NCBI GenBank assembly: GCA_027946365.1
Contig: JAPEUQ010000007.1
Coordinates: 558,001-622,000 of the forward strand
DNA: 64,000 nucleotides
Reading direction: 5' to 3'
Origin: Kalmusia sp. IMI 367209
Taxonomy: Eukaryota > Ascomycota > Dothideomycetes > Pleosporales > Didymosphaeriaceae
Shown one piece after another: positions 1 through 9,623 of this stretch. Position numbers and translations under genes: made by a program. The notes below the pieces were generated by a model. It saw only the letters and a program-made list of their open reading frames with translations. It ran no database searches and was not told the DNA's origin. Numbering within the stretch: position 1 is the stretch's first letter; each line of letters opens with the position of its first letter.

Positions 1-490
1 GTCCATGTCGATACAGGGAGCTCACAGCTCGGGTAGGGGTTTTTCTTGGTGTTTGGATGTCATATGCAAGGCTAGCCAGTGGGCCGATGCCTCTACAAGT
101 GGATAGGTACTCCGCAAGACGAAGCCATCAATGAGGCCTGCTCGAGGGGTGGCAGTGAAAGTAGACGTCGCCGATCGAAGCCGGAACTGACACAGCGAAT
201 GACAGTATGATAGAAAGTGCACGTATCGAAGATACTGGGTCAATGGTCAGTGAAATCGCGGGGCGGTGAATGGGTGGCGCTGCTGCGACTGCGACAGCTC
301 GAGGAGGTTTGGTCGTCGTGTATGAGACAGCCCGCTAACGGCCGCTGTGGCCAGGGTCAACGTGTACTATTCGGGCTAGCGTGTCCCGCCACAGTGAGGC
401 TTGACCCCGAGTATTACGCCGCAACTTTTTTTTCTCTGCAGAAACACCACCGAACTCACCCTCACCGCACCCCACGAACGGATCAACGCC
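1..490. other. 5' flank of SRP40-like gene, no gene seen
   Basis: No frame here begins with ATG and shows recognisable protein character. The stretch just before 491 is pyrimidine-rich in places and probably holds the promoter and 5' UTR of the nucleolar gene that starts at 491. The left part may also belong to a neighbour outside the window. Confidence 0.5.
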
Positions 491-1819
491 ATGGCGAGCA
501 GCAAGAAGGTCGTCAAGGCCAGCACCCGCGACAAGAAGCAACCCGCATCCAACAAAGTCGCCACCGGGCGCGTTGAGAAGTACAAGAAGTCTTCCGCGAA
601 CCGCCCTCAAGCTCCTGGTCCTCTGCTCAACCTCGTGCAGTCCTTCCTAAACGAGCACGGATATACAGAAGCTGCTCGCAAGCTTCAGGATGAGTCTGCG
701 ATCATCAAGAGCGCAGATGCTTCAGCCACGGACCTGCCCAACCTCACTACGCTCTATAATCAGTGGGAGAAGAACGCCAAAGATGCGTCTGGAGCTATGG
801 ATGTAGACGAGAAGAGCGCAGCTAGCAGTGACGAGAGTAGCGACAGCAGCAGTGCATCTGACAGCGACTCAAGCGATTCTAGCAGTGAATCCGAGGATGA
901 GAAAACGGTGAACAAGAAGGCTGTGACGAAGGAGGCCGACGACTTCTCTATCTCTAGCTCTAGCTCTAGTTCAGACTCGAGCTCCGACTCCGACTCCGAC
1001 TCCGACTCAGAGGACGAGAACAAGAAGAGCAAAGCTGTTGCTAAGAAAGTCAATCGATCTAACTCCATCTCGTCATCCTCTGCCTCGTCCTCTTCTTCGT
1101 CCAGTGACTCAGACAGCAACTCCGAAAATGAAGCCGCGAAAGTGCCGCTCCCCGAATCCGACTCTAGCTCCTCCAGTGATTCTAGTGATTCCAGCTCGAG
1201 CGACTCCAGCTCGGATTCAGAGGCAGAGGCGAAACCTGTGATGAAGGGCACGACTAAGACGCAGCCTAAGAAAGGCAAGAAGGCAGCTTCCGTTTCATCA
1301 TCCTCTTCGAGCTCTGACTCATCGAGCGATTCGGATTCCTCATCGTCTGATAGCGGGTCGTCCATCGCTGTCGCTAAGAAAAAGGTCAAGAAGGAAGTAG
1401 CGAAAGATGTAGATTCCTCGTCATCCAGCAGCGACTCTAGCTCTTCTGACAGCGACTCCTCTGAACCCGAGGCGGAAGAGAAGAGCGAATCAAGTGCGAC
1501 CGTCGGTCACAGCTCGCCAGCTCCAGCTGCCAGTAACAAACGAAAGCACTCCGATTCATCTGCTACGAACGGTGCAGTCAAAGCCAAAAAAAACCACATC
1601 GAGAACCGTTTCCAGCGTGTCAAGCCCGATACTGCAGTAGACCCGCGGTTCTCCAGCAACGCGTACGTGTCTTATGACTACGCAGACCGCGCTCACGCCG
1701 ATTTGGTAGTGACAAAGGGCAAAGGATTTACGAAGGAGAAGAATAAGAAGAAGAGGGGCTCTTATCGTGGTGGTCTCATTGACACGTCGGGTGGCAAAGG
1801 TATCAAGTTTGACGACTAA
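491..1819 (+). CDS. SRP40: LisH / SRP40-C domain nucleolar phosphoprotein (Nopp140/SRP40-like)
   Basis: A 442-residue protein that matches the Nopp140/Srp40 family, nucleolar chaperones of small nucleolar RNPs. Seen: a basic N-terminus; a LisH-like helix pair at about residues 45-69; a long core of acidic serine tracts alternating with lysine-rich blocks (the classic Nopp140 repeat layout, rich in potential CK2 sites); and the conserved SRP40 C-terminal domain at about 369-442, with ENRFQRVKPD, the SYRGG motif and the terminal KFDD. The ATG at 491 is the first in frame. The open frame runs further upstream but has no ATG there. Single exon as called, but a good intron signal at 1800-1891 would replace the last six residues with an RG-rich tail. 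Family assignment is firm; the exact snoRNP role is inferred. Confidence 0.9.
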   Translation: MASSKKVVKASTRDKKQPASNKVATGRVEKYKKSSANRPQAPGPLLNLVQSFLNEHGYTEAARKLQDESAIIKSADASATDLPNLTTLYNQWEKNAKDASGAMDVDEKSAASSDESSDSSSASDSDSSDSSSESEDEKTVNKKAVTKEADDFSISSSSSSSDSSSDSDSDSDSEDENKKSKAVAKKVNRSNSISSSSASSSSSSSDSDSNSENEAAKVPLPESDSSSSSDSSDSSSSDSSSDSEAEAKPVMKGTTKTQPKKGKKAASVSSSSSSSDSSSDSDSSSSDSGSSIAVAKKKVKKEVAKDVDSSSSSSDSSSSDSDSSEPEAEEKSESSATVGHSSPAPAASNKRKHSDSSATNGAVKAKKNHIENRFQRVKPDTAVDPRFSSNAYVSYDYADRAHADLVVTKGKGFTKEKNKKKRGSYRGGLIDTSGGKGIKFDD

Positions 1820-2040
1820 CTGAAAATCCTTTGCATAGCGAGGCAGATCCGTTAGCCTTGTCCAAATCACTAACTTTTCTTTTGTTCCCAGGACAAGGTT
1901 TCAATCAAGATCATAGACAGAGCATTGGTGGACATAGGGGACGAGGTAGCGGCGAGCGTGGACATGGCCGTAGACGAGTTGTGGGAGAGCGTGGACACGG
2001 ACGAGATGGACAAGGTCACGGCCGTGGTCGTGGCGGATGA
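1800..2040 (+). other. Candidate alternative intron (1800-1891) and RG-rich 3' exon (1892-2040)
   Basis: A donor GTATCA at 1800, a CTAAC branch site at 1870-1874 and a TTCCCAG acceptor ending at 1891 define a 92-nt intron that contains the normal stop codon. Splicing it joins codon 437 in frame to 1892-2040, giving a 485-residue form whose tail is full of RG, RGG and GHG repeats and ends at TGA 2038-2040. RG tails of this kind occur on other nucleolar proteins such as Gar1 and fibrillarin. The frame continuity is seen in the sequence; use of the intron is inferred. Confidence 0.5.
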
Positions 2041-2392
2041 AAACATTGAAGCTGGCTGGCATCGTGAAAAGAACAGCAGCTACCCAAATGTTCTACAACG
2101 GCTCACGTATCAACGACGGCAACATGTTAACTAGAATTGTTTATACTTCATTACGGCGTCTAGGTGCGGAAAAGCTCCATACCCATCACATTGGCGGCAT
2201 GCGCATCCTCCAGCGCGCGGCTTAGCGACGGATAGATAGTCTGCTTCAATCGAGCACAAATCTACAATCCTTCAATCATACAACATTGTACATGGGTGAT
2301 ACACTCTCGATGCTCGTTTCAATGCGTGGCAAACACCGTGCTCTCTTATTGCCGTGCCACTTGCCTTCTAGCACAATTCCAATATCCACACC
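2041..2392. other. Convergent 3' region between SRP40-like and FMC1-like genes
   Basis: About 350 bp between two converging genes. I see no coding signal, so it most likely holds the two 3' UTRs and terminators. Confidence 0.4.
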
Positions 2393-2758
2393 TCACTTCT
2401 CTTCTTTTCCAAACTCCGGCGGCAAATCCATCCCCACCCTCCTAGCCGACAGCCTCACCCTCTCTTCTTCGCTCATCCCCATGCCCGGGTTGTACCGCTC
2501 AATCAGCGTTGCGTACATCCTCTGCGCTTGGACATATTGTATGAATTGTTCTGCTTGTTGCATCTGACTTGCTCCATCTGATGTCGTCGGATTTGCGAAT
2601 GACGACCGTATGCGCTTTTGCACTGTGGATGGTGCAGAGAGCTTTTGGTGTGCCGTCGAGCCAAACTTCGAGGTGGTGGTGCTGGCTTGCGTTATGGAGG
2701 GTAGTTCGCGGAGGATGCGACGGTAGAGGGAGCGAATATGTGGGGCTGACGAAGCCAT
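2393..2758 (-). CDS. FMC1: FMC1-like ATP synthase assembly factor (LYR family)
   Basis: A 121-residue protein resembling Fmc1, a small mitochondrial factor that works with Atp12 in assembling the F1 head of ATP synthase. Seen: an N-terminal LYR-type signature (SLYRRILRELP at about residues 10-20), a Ser/Thr-rich middle, and a C-terminal helical part with AEQFIQYVQAQRMYATLIERYNPG followed by the MSEEERVRLSARRVG motif typical of fungal family members. The ATG at 2758 gives the usual length (about 110-155 residues); the frame runs further upstream but without a conserved sequence. Head-to-head with the mitochondrial GTPase gene at 2951, only 192 bp away, so co-expression is plausible. The homology rests on remembered family features. 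Confidence 0.75.
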   Translation of the reverse strand: MASSAPHIRSLYRRILRELPSITQASTTTSKFGSTAHQKLSAPSTVQKRIRSSFANPTTSDGASQMQQAEQFIQYVQAQRMYATLIERYNPGMGMSEEERVRLSARRVGMDLPPEFGKEEK

Positions 2759-2950
2759 TGTTGTAAGATGAAATTGATGGTCCGCGGGTGGAAGGCTCGG
2801 ATTGTGCACAAGGATGACGGCAAGAGTGCTGAACAGGTGTCGAAGATACGGAGGTGGTGCGGCGAAAAGCTCCAGAGAGAAGCTTGGACCCACCGTGAAC
2901 TTTCCGATTTCGAACCTCGAGACGATCGCATGCTTACACTCTCAACAATA
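2759..2950. promoter_or_regulatory. Short divergent promoter, FMC1-like / EngB-like
   Basis: The 192 bp between the two start codons must carry both 5' UTRs and any shared promoter. Both flanking products are predicted to be mitochondrial. No TATA box is obvious. Confidence 0.45.
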
Positions 2951-4432
2951 ATGTTTTCCATACCTGCGAGGCCGCAATTCATATGTCAGAGCTGCATAAA
3001 TACCTTCTCGAAATACTCCAAGTCGTCTTATCCCCCAGGTTCGCATGCCCAATGGGCCAGGCACAAGTCATCCGCATCCTCCTTCCGCATAGCCAAACAT
3101 TTTGCGCGCGGACGAGACGACCAAAAACGAAGCAAGTCCGCTCTGAAACTCGATCTCGATGATGGCCAGCCCATCCCCGCTCGTTTTTCATACAAACGAA
3201 TACCTCTCGGGGCACCGAGAACCAAGATACCGATACACACTGTCAGACTGCCTGATGCGCCGTCCGTACATATGCCTGTCGAGGCGAGACGAGTAGAGCA
3301 TGAGCGGCCGCGCGTTACGGAACGTGTTATGATACCCTCCTTCATATACAAGAGGCAGTTCAGCAGGAGAACTCTCAGAAAATCGAAGGGAGAGGAAGCG
3401 GAAGAGCTCGTACCGTCAGAGCCGTCACCGCCATTAGCGGGTCCGGTGAAGATATGGGCCGCAGAGAAACCAGTGACACATGCAAAGCTACATTTTGGCT
3501 CGTTACAGGATTGGAATTGGTACTGGGAAACAATACCACCTACTATATCGGAGAAAACGCAAGCGCAGCATTTTTTCACCAAGAAGGCTTCGCCAAAGTT
3601 CCTTCAATCGGTAGCTTTCTTCCGCGCATTTCCTGAGAGCGATGTTCCCGAGATAGCGTTCGTAGGAAGGAGTAATGTAGGCAAGAGCAGCTTGCTGAAC
3701 GCCATCGTGAACGCAGACACCAAAGCACTGCTTGCGCGAACGTCCTCCACACCCGGATTCACCAAGACAATGAACCTCTACGGCCTAGGGCCGAACAGCG
3801 GCGTGCACCTGAAGAAGCAGCCCTCCGGCTATAATAAAATCGTCGGCACGGGCGGCATCACCATCGTAGACATGCCTGGCTACGGCGAAGGCTCGCTCTC
3901 CGAGTGGGGCATAGAAATCATGAAGTATCTCCAGGGCCGCAAACAACTGCGCCGCGTCTTCGTCCTGATGGACGCCAAACACGGCATCAAAGACAAGGAC
4001 CGCTCGCTCCTTGCTTCCCTTCGCATAGGTGGTATCCCGCATCAAGTTATTTTATCAAAACTTGATAAATTGTACATACCCGAGGCGAAGGAGATCAAGC
4101 GCTTCGATGGAAAATGCCTGGATAAACTCAAACCAACAGGAAACTTAGAGCAGCTAAAGAAAACAATGGACAAGATCCGAACCGAGATCCAACCACCGGT
4201 TGGTGGAGGCGCATTAGGAGAGATCCTAGGCTGCAGTTCCGAGGTGCTAGTGAACGGGCGGAGGCTAGGCATTGATGCTGTGAGATTCGCCATGCTGCAG
4301 GCCATCGGCTTTGCGTTCCGATCGGATGGGCAAGCCGTGGAGGCGGCGAGCAAGAGTCAAGAGCCGAGGATTCGAATGATGAAAACCAATCGTAAGAATA
4401 CAGAACCCGTAATCCGAGCTCTGGCATCTTGA
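2951..4432 (+). CDS. Mitochondrial EngB/YihA-type GTP-binding protein
   Basis: A 493-residue TrmE-Era-EngA-EngB-Septin-like GTPase of the EngB type. Bacterial EngB helps large-subunit ribosome assembly; fungal versions are expected in mitochondria. Seen: an Arg/Ser-rich N-terminus starting MFSIPARPQF that looks like a targeting peptide; about 230 poorly conserved residues; then G1 GRSNVGKSS (about 239-247), G2 region TSSTPGFTK, G3 DMPG (about 307-310) and G4 SKLD (about 369-372), followed by an EngB-like C-terminal region. The fourth motif is SKLD rather than the usual TKxD. The ATG at 2951 is chosen because upstream in-frame ATGs lie within the divergent promoter and lack targeting character. 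No intron is evident. Bacterial EngB is about 200 residues, so most of the extra length is N-terminal. Confidence 0.88.
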   Translation: MFSIPARPQFICQSCINTFSKYSKSSYPPGSHAQWARHKSSASSFRIAKHFARGRDDQKRSKSALKLDLDDGQPIPARFSYKRIPLGAPRTKIPIHTVRLPDAPSVHMPVEARRVEHERPRVTERVMIPSFIYKRQFSRRTLRKSKGEEAEELVPSEPSPPLAGPVKIWAAEKPVTHAKLHFGSLQDWNWYWETIPPTISEKTQAQHFFTKKASPKFLQSVAFFRAFPESDVPEIAFVGRSNVGKSSLLNAIVNADTKALLARTSSTPGFTKTMNLYGLGPNSGVHLKKQPSGYNKIVGTGGITIVDMPGYGEGSLSEWGIEIMKYLQGRKQLRRVFVLMDAKHGIKDKDRSLLASLRIGGIPHQVILSKLDKLYIPEAKEIKRFDGKCLDKLKPTGNLEQLKKTMDKIRTEIQPPVGGGALGEILGCSSEVLVNGRRLGIDAVRFAMLQAIGFAFRSDGQAVEAASKSQEPRIRMMKTNRKNTEPVIRALAS

Positions 4433-4867
4433 ACCGATGGACTGGTGAATACACGATCACACACTGCTTTGAGACGGTTGATTAGGAGAGCTGGGTGGCT
4501 GGAATTGCCACCACATACAAGGAGATGATCACACAGTAGAGGTGCTGGTACTCTACTATAGTATTTTCTTTTTTGAGATACCCCGAGCATAACCACCCAA
4601 GTGAATGGATGGGTGTCGCATACATGAGTCCAATTGCTTATCATCTCGTTCCGCCACACCGGTTTAACCGTATGTCTCACACCTAAGCGCCCATGTGTAT
4701 CCACACGAAAATGTACACACCCAATAAAACAGGTCCAACCACCACGGCGCGTAAGACATCGTTCTTTTCTTGTTTTATGTTCAAAAGTAGCATCATGAGA
4801 AGACAGCAGCCTTCCAACACACCTGTCTTCCAATCGTGTCGCCATCCTATATTCCAGCGTTTCCACC
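4433..4867. other. Intergenic, 3' flank of GTPase gene and HET gene 1 promoter
   Basis: No coding signal is seen in this 435 bp. It should hold the GTPase terminator and the promoter of HET gene 1. Confidence 0.4.
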
Positions 4868-6935
4868 ATGTCTTACCCCAAGAGGACATACAACAACGAA
4901 ATCAACAACACAGGAAATGGCATCCATAACATCCGTTACGACCAATCCTACCTTGAAGCCCACCTCGAATCCTACGCCCTAAAACCCGTCTCCCCCTACG
5001 ACACCCGTGACCCCAACGAGTCCTTCTACACCACCACCGAGCCCGACCTCCCGCCCCCAACGACCCCGGAGTTCCCTCACCTACTCTCCCCTCTCTCAAC
5101 CGCGCTGGATCCGCGTCCTCAAGCTAGAGCCAGGATGGGTTTACATGGCTATCCGCGTGTCCCTCATTCACGTCGACCTCGACTCCCCCTCGCACCTCCC
5201 ATACGAAGCAATATCCTATACCTGGGGTGCATATTACGATTTCGAGATCAACAAGGGCGCCTGGACCGAACAAATTATCTGCAACGGCCGCTGGATCCGC
5301 ATCACACGCAGTCTCTTCCACGCGCTCTCCATGTTCCGCCGCACCGACCGCGCGCGCATCATCTGGGCCGATGCGCTGTGCATCAACCAGAATGACGAAG
5401 ATGAGAAAGGACACCAGGTCGGCCTCATGCAGCAGATATACAAGAGCGCGTTCCACGTACTGATCTGGATTGGGTACCGCTGGACCAAACTCGTGAAGAG
5501 GAGCATGGATGTTGTCTGCGAGATTGTGAATGAGCACTGTTCGGTGGAGGAGAGGAGGAATGTTACGGCGGAGTGGTTCGATGAGCCGAGTATTATGGAG
5601 ATAGACGATGTTGCCCCTGCGGACCCGGATTCGCCCAGTTCTTTCTACGAAGAGGATTATCCCGACAAGAAGATGGTAGACCAGATAGATGCAAAGAGCA
5701 TGCAGCCGCTGGCGGAGCTGTTCTCAGCGTTGTACTTTTCGAGGCTGTGGGTGTTCCAGGAGGTTGCGCTCAGTCCGCTAGCGACTATGTGCTGGAGTCA
5801 AGCGCGCGTAAGGTTCGAGTGGGTGGCGCTTGTCGCGGACCTGATTTCGAGGAATCCAGAGCATATGGCGGCTTTTTCCGTGTTTGAAAATGCGGTTGAT
5901 GGGCTGCAGAATTGTGCGAAGATGTATAATGCGTGGAGGGGGAAGTATGCAGAGACACCATTCTTTGATCTTCTACTTTCTACACGGGCGTTGAAGGCGA
6001 AACACGGACGAGATAAAGTGTATGGGTTGCTAGGGATTAAGACGAGCGATACGGATCCGGAGAAAGGGGCTGTGTTTATGAAGGCGGATTATGAAGTGGA
6101 TGAGGCGGAGGTGTGGAGAAGGGTTACGTATGAGATATTGGTTAAAAAGCGGGATGTCAGATGTTTAGCTGCGGTCAACCATCCGAATGCTAACCCTACG
6201 AGCTCTCCTTCGTGGATCCCAGTTTTCGCCAATCTTCCGGAAGTATTTCTACCGTCTCTGACGAATCAGCCATACAGCAACTCTACGGCTTGTGTTTCTT
6301 TAAGCTCCTCTTGTAATGTACCGGATTGCTTATCCATCAAAGGCGTTCAAATCGATACTATAACCTCCCTTGTCGACCCGAATTTCACGCCAAACACGCA
6401 TCACCGCAAGGTCTCCACGCATACTCAATTACGTCATCTAATTCATCGTCTCCTACCCTCCTACTCGTGGCAAACAATCGCCCTCTGCCTCACACAAGGC
6501 TGCTCTTTCTCTCTCACATCCGCAGCGACTGACTGTCCTAGCCACGCCGCCGCCGCTCGCGCATTCTATGATAATAACGAAGACGTCTGTCTCTCTGAGG
6601 ATGATCTCGTCCTACCACCTTCAGATACAGCGAGCGGTGACACAAAAATGGCGTACATGTTCTTCCAAGCAAGTGGGAGGTCGCTACAGTCTAAGTGCCT
6701 TTTTATCACGGGACTGGGAAGGTTAGGTGTTGGCCCCGGGTGGTTGCAGGAGAGGGATGCTCTTGTCGGAGTACTTGGAGTGGATGCGCCGTTCGTAATG
6801 AGGAGTGCAGGGTCTGATGGTGGAAGGAAGCACTGGAACCTTGTGGGACCGTGTTATGTCGATGGGATGGTGGAGGGGTTACATGATTGGATGTTGGCTA
6901 GGAATAGTGAAGCCGATATCCTACACATAATCTAG
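4868..6935 (+). CDS. HET-domain (heterokaryon incompatibility) protein 1
   Basis: HET proteins trigger cell death when genetically different fungal strains fuse. Seen in the main frame: the opening IRVLKLEPG, then motif 1 YEAISYTWG, motif 2 IIWADALCINQ(N)D with the following MQQIYKSA and VLIWIG, and motif 3 LWVFQEVAL with the RDKVYGLLGI continuation. About 400 less conserved residues follow. The 5' end is uncertain. The conserved frame is open only from 4983 and its first ATG is at 5145 (596 residues), which would cut off IRVLKLEPG. A second frame from the ATG at 4868 reads as credible protein for about 50 codons. The two could be joined by a weak 52-nt intron at 5020-5071 (donor GTCCTT), or a base may be missing or extra. 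The C-terminal function is unknown. Confidence 0.8.
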
Positions 6936-6971
6936 AGGCGGCTATCAGCGTCATAAAAGGCATGAAAGAAA

Positions 6972-7798
6972 TCATATCAATGATCCTGCATTCATCATGA
7001 TCTCTTCTTTCCGTCGCACCGCCTCATACTTCGTCTCTTTCAGCGCCATATACTCCGCACGCGCTTTTCTCTTTTCAATCTTCTTAGCCTCGTGTACCGC
7101 CCTCTGTTTCTCATACTCTCTTGCTCTTCTCTGCTCTATCTTCATGTCTTTCTTTATCTTCGCATGCTCCGATCTGCTGATGCGCCACGGCCTACTCAGA
7201 ACATTCTTCTTGAATGTAGCAGCCTCTTCCCAGAATTTGACTTCTTCATTCGTTGTTGACACAATCCATATTCTCTTTAAGTCCAATTGCTTGAATCCTC
7301 GAAAGTCGGATATCATGCCCTTTACTTTGATGATCGTGCCAATGTCCACAAGTTGGTTATTCACAGTGACGTCGAACTGGCCTAACCCGCTAAGAATATT
7401 TAGGTTATCGATCATGGTGTTCGACGGACTTTGGACGGGGTTAAACAAATCTGGAGTAAGTCGCACGATCTTGACCTCGATGGTGGCGCCGCTTCCGTCG
7501 TCAAGCGTGAGTGTGGTGTACCTCACGCTGATGTCATCGATGGCCACAACGACTCCTACTAGGTAGACGTAACGAATGGGATGGTTGAGATAGAAGTATG
7601 TGCGCTGACCTAAGCGCAACCTGTCAGTAAACATCTTGAAGACGCGTATACGGCAAGAGTACTCATGAATTCGGGTTCCTTGCGGAGTAATTGCACGTCG
7701 GCTGCTGTCATTCGTACCCAGGCATTGAAGGTGGCCGATGCCTGGAAGCAATAGGCCGGGTACAGACGGTGCGTCGGCTTGGGTTGATGCGTTGACAT
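6972..7798 (-). CDS. STN1: STN1-like telomere-capping OB-fold protein
   Basis: Predicted 257-residue protein from two exons, 7798-7663 and 7609-6972, with a 53-nt intron (donor GTACTC, CTGAC branch). It matches the OB-fold of fungal Stn1, part of the CST/Stn1-Ten1 complex that binds the telomeric single strand and recruits DNA polymerase alpha. Seen: the opening RLYPAYCFQASATFNAWVRM, then after the intron the strand pair YFYLNHPIRYVYLVGVVVA and DDGSGATIEVKI, the GTIIKVKGMIS segment, then a charged helical tail (KKIEKRKARAEYMALK). Fungal Stn1 proteins of this short form lack the C-terminal winged helices found in animals. The start at 7798 is the only ATG in the first exon before the conserved part. 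Convergent with HET gene 1, 36 bp between stop codons. Confidence 0.75.
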
Positions 7799-8618
7799 AT
7801 CATGTTGCGTTAAGTTGATGTTGGTGGGAGGGAAGCGGGACGGCGCGTCGCCGTTGAACAAGCGCAGTCGCGAAGAAACGTGACGTCTACATATGGTTTA
7901 GTCGGCGGAAGGACCCACCAAAGCTCAGGTGGTGCTGCAAGATGACCGCAGCACATGCGCGACAGGTTGCATCCACAACAAGCTTTGCGCATCCGACCGA
8001 GCCGCCTCGAGAGCTACCCATGAGCTTGGCGAGTGAAAGCAAGGCACTCGACAGAAGCCATCCACGATACCTGCGACTCCGGTGACAGTGAATCCGATAG
8101 ATGGGTAGCAGGAGCTATTGGACCAGGCTTCCCAGTCAAAAGAACCACATATACCTGAACACCGCTTTTTCAGTGCTTTTCCTCGATGCCCAACTGGTCA
8201 CCCGCCTCGGATTTACCATGTAGTTCGGCTTGCGATGTGTCGGAAACCAGGTACCACCCAGTCAAGTGCCGCCTTGTCACAGCTATCGAGTACATTTAGC
8301 AAGCTTTGCTAACATGGCTAACGGGGCATCCCCACCAGCCGGCGTGGAGCGGTCATGACCTATGAGGCTGACCACCATCTTGGTCTGCTCGGTTGGGTAT
8401 GCCAGCTTTCTCTCCTAAGCTCTGGTCAGCTACCGATCGTGGTCATAAGACGCTACGGCTGCCGCCACAAGCTCCCGAGGCCTTTTCACTCAGTATCTAG
8501 CCGTTCACCTTCGAGAGCTTGTAAAAGCTATCGGAAGCTGTACGAGCCTTGTATTTATCTATTCCCTACGTACTTTGTTTTTGATTTTGATCCAGCCCCA
8601 TATACATAGCTCCAAAAT
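7799..8618. other. Divergent intergenic region, no gene seen
   Basis: 820 bp between the STN1-like start and the start of the Cys-rich protein gene. Short open frames exist on both strands but none has an ATG together with recognisable protein features. It most likely contains two promoters. Confidence 0.4.
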
Positions 8619-9305
8619 ATGCGACCTCAATCATTTCTCTCCGCCGTTCCGTTGTTCTTTGCAATTTGCAGCGCAATACCAGAACCTCAGCCTGAAGCCG
8701 AGCCAGACCCAGATGCACTCGCAGAAGCGCAAACGTATACCAATTATGCGCCATTCTCGGGCGCAATCTACATCGTCACTCCAGATGGCCAGCCGGCGCA
8801 AGGCTCGAATTTATGTCCGAATCAGGCTTCTTTAAGCTGCGGCGACCAAGGCCATCCAAGCTGGTGAGTAGAGTAACTCAAGCGCGCGATCTCAATTCTA
8901 ATTAGTGCCAGGTGTTGCCCAGGAGGATGTTCGTGCGTCGCGCCACAGGCGAATGGTTACGTTGGATGCTGTCCTGCTGGCAGCAGTTGCGCTGGAACAG
9001 TCCAAGCGGCAGCGGTTACAACAGTCACAGTCTATGCACAAGCATCAACACCGGTCGTATACGTTACCTCGCAGCAATCTATAGCAACGGTTTACGCCAA
9101 CCCCAACACCCAACCCGCCGCCGCCGGTTTTTGTTCGACTTTGACGATGAATGGACCAGGTTTGCCTGCAGTCACACAGGGTTCCTGCGGGACCATCCTA
9201 ATAGTGAGCGGGAGCTCAAGGAGTTTGGAGCCGGTTGGTTTTGTTGTCGCTGGAGTGTTCATTCTTACGCATCTAGCAATTGCGAGGGTGTTTCGTTGGA
9301 TATGA
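8619..9305 (+). CDS. Small Cys-rich secreted protein with C-terminal hydrophobic anchor
   Basis: Predicted 212-residue protein from exons 8619-8863 and 8912-9305, with a 48-nt intron (GTGAGT, CTAAT branch, TGCCAG acceptor). Seen: a signal peptide (FLSAVPLFFAICSA); an acidic Pro/Glu stretch; a Cys-rich block with SLSCGDQGHPSWCCPGGCSC followed by a second GCCPAGSSCAG; a Val/Thr/Ala-rich stalk; two more cysteines (GFCSTL and GSCGTILI); and a C-terminal hydrophobic segment (VGFVVAGVFILTHLAIARVF) that could be a GPI-addition signal or a membrane anchor. This architecture recurs in fungal cell-surface proteins of unknown function. An earlier AG at 8905 would also keep the frame and add two residues, but the CAG at 8911 lets the tryptophan precede CCPGG as in similar proteins. 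Confidence 0.65.
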
Positions 9306-9623
9306 CACTACTATTGATATTTCTGCCAGGCGCGCGTTTCACGATTTTCACGATTTACGAGTACAATATACCACTGGTGTTACCCCATGTTAATTTCATG
9401 TGCTACCCTAACGCTTATGTAAGGAGTCGCATTTCAGATCTGCGTTCGCATCTCGATTCCCGCTCGCATCTGGGGTTCGCGATCCCTTGGCGCATCAGCT
9501 GCCAGCTAATGGCGTCATGACTTATTACAGCTCCGTGATGCGTGCTACACAGCATCCGCATAAGAATACATAACAACCCAGACGTTCTTTGATTAACTAA
9601 CCACGCTTCTCTATAGTCCACAA
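9306..9623 (+). other. Intergenic between Cys-rich and SnoaL-like genes
   Basis: 318 bp without coding signal. It contains an imperfect direct repeat around 9435-9480 built on the words ATCTGCGTTCGCATC / CTCGCATCTGGGGTTCGC. Otherwise nothing is recognisable. Confidence 0.35.

Noticed and set aside
760..1389. A 209-codon open frame antisense to the SRP40-like gene
   Set aside because: It is the mirror of the Ser/Asp repeat tract (giving Glu/Leu/Ser runs), starts in the middle of the gene and has no independent features.
8912..9520. A 202-codon + strand frame over the Cys-rich protein gene
   Set aside because: It is out of frame with the CCPGG-containing exon and shows no family features. The other frame has the signal peptide and cysteine pattern.
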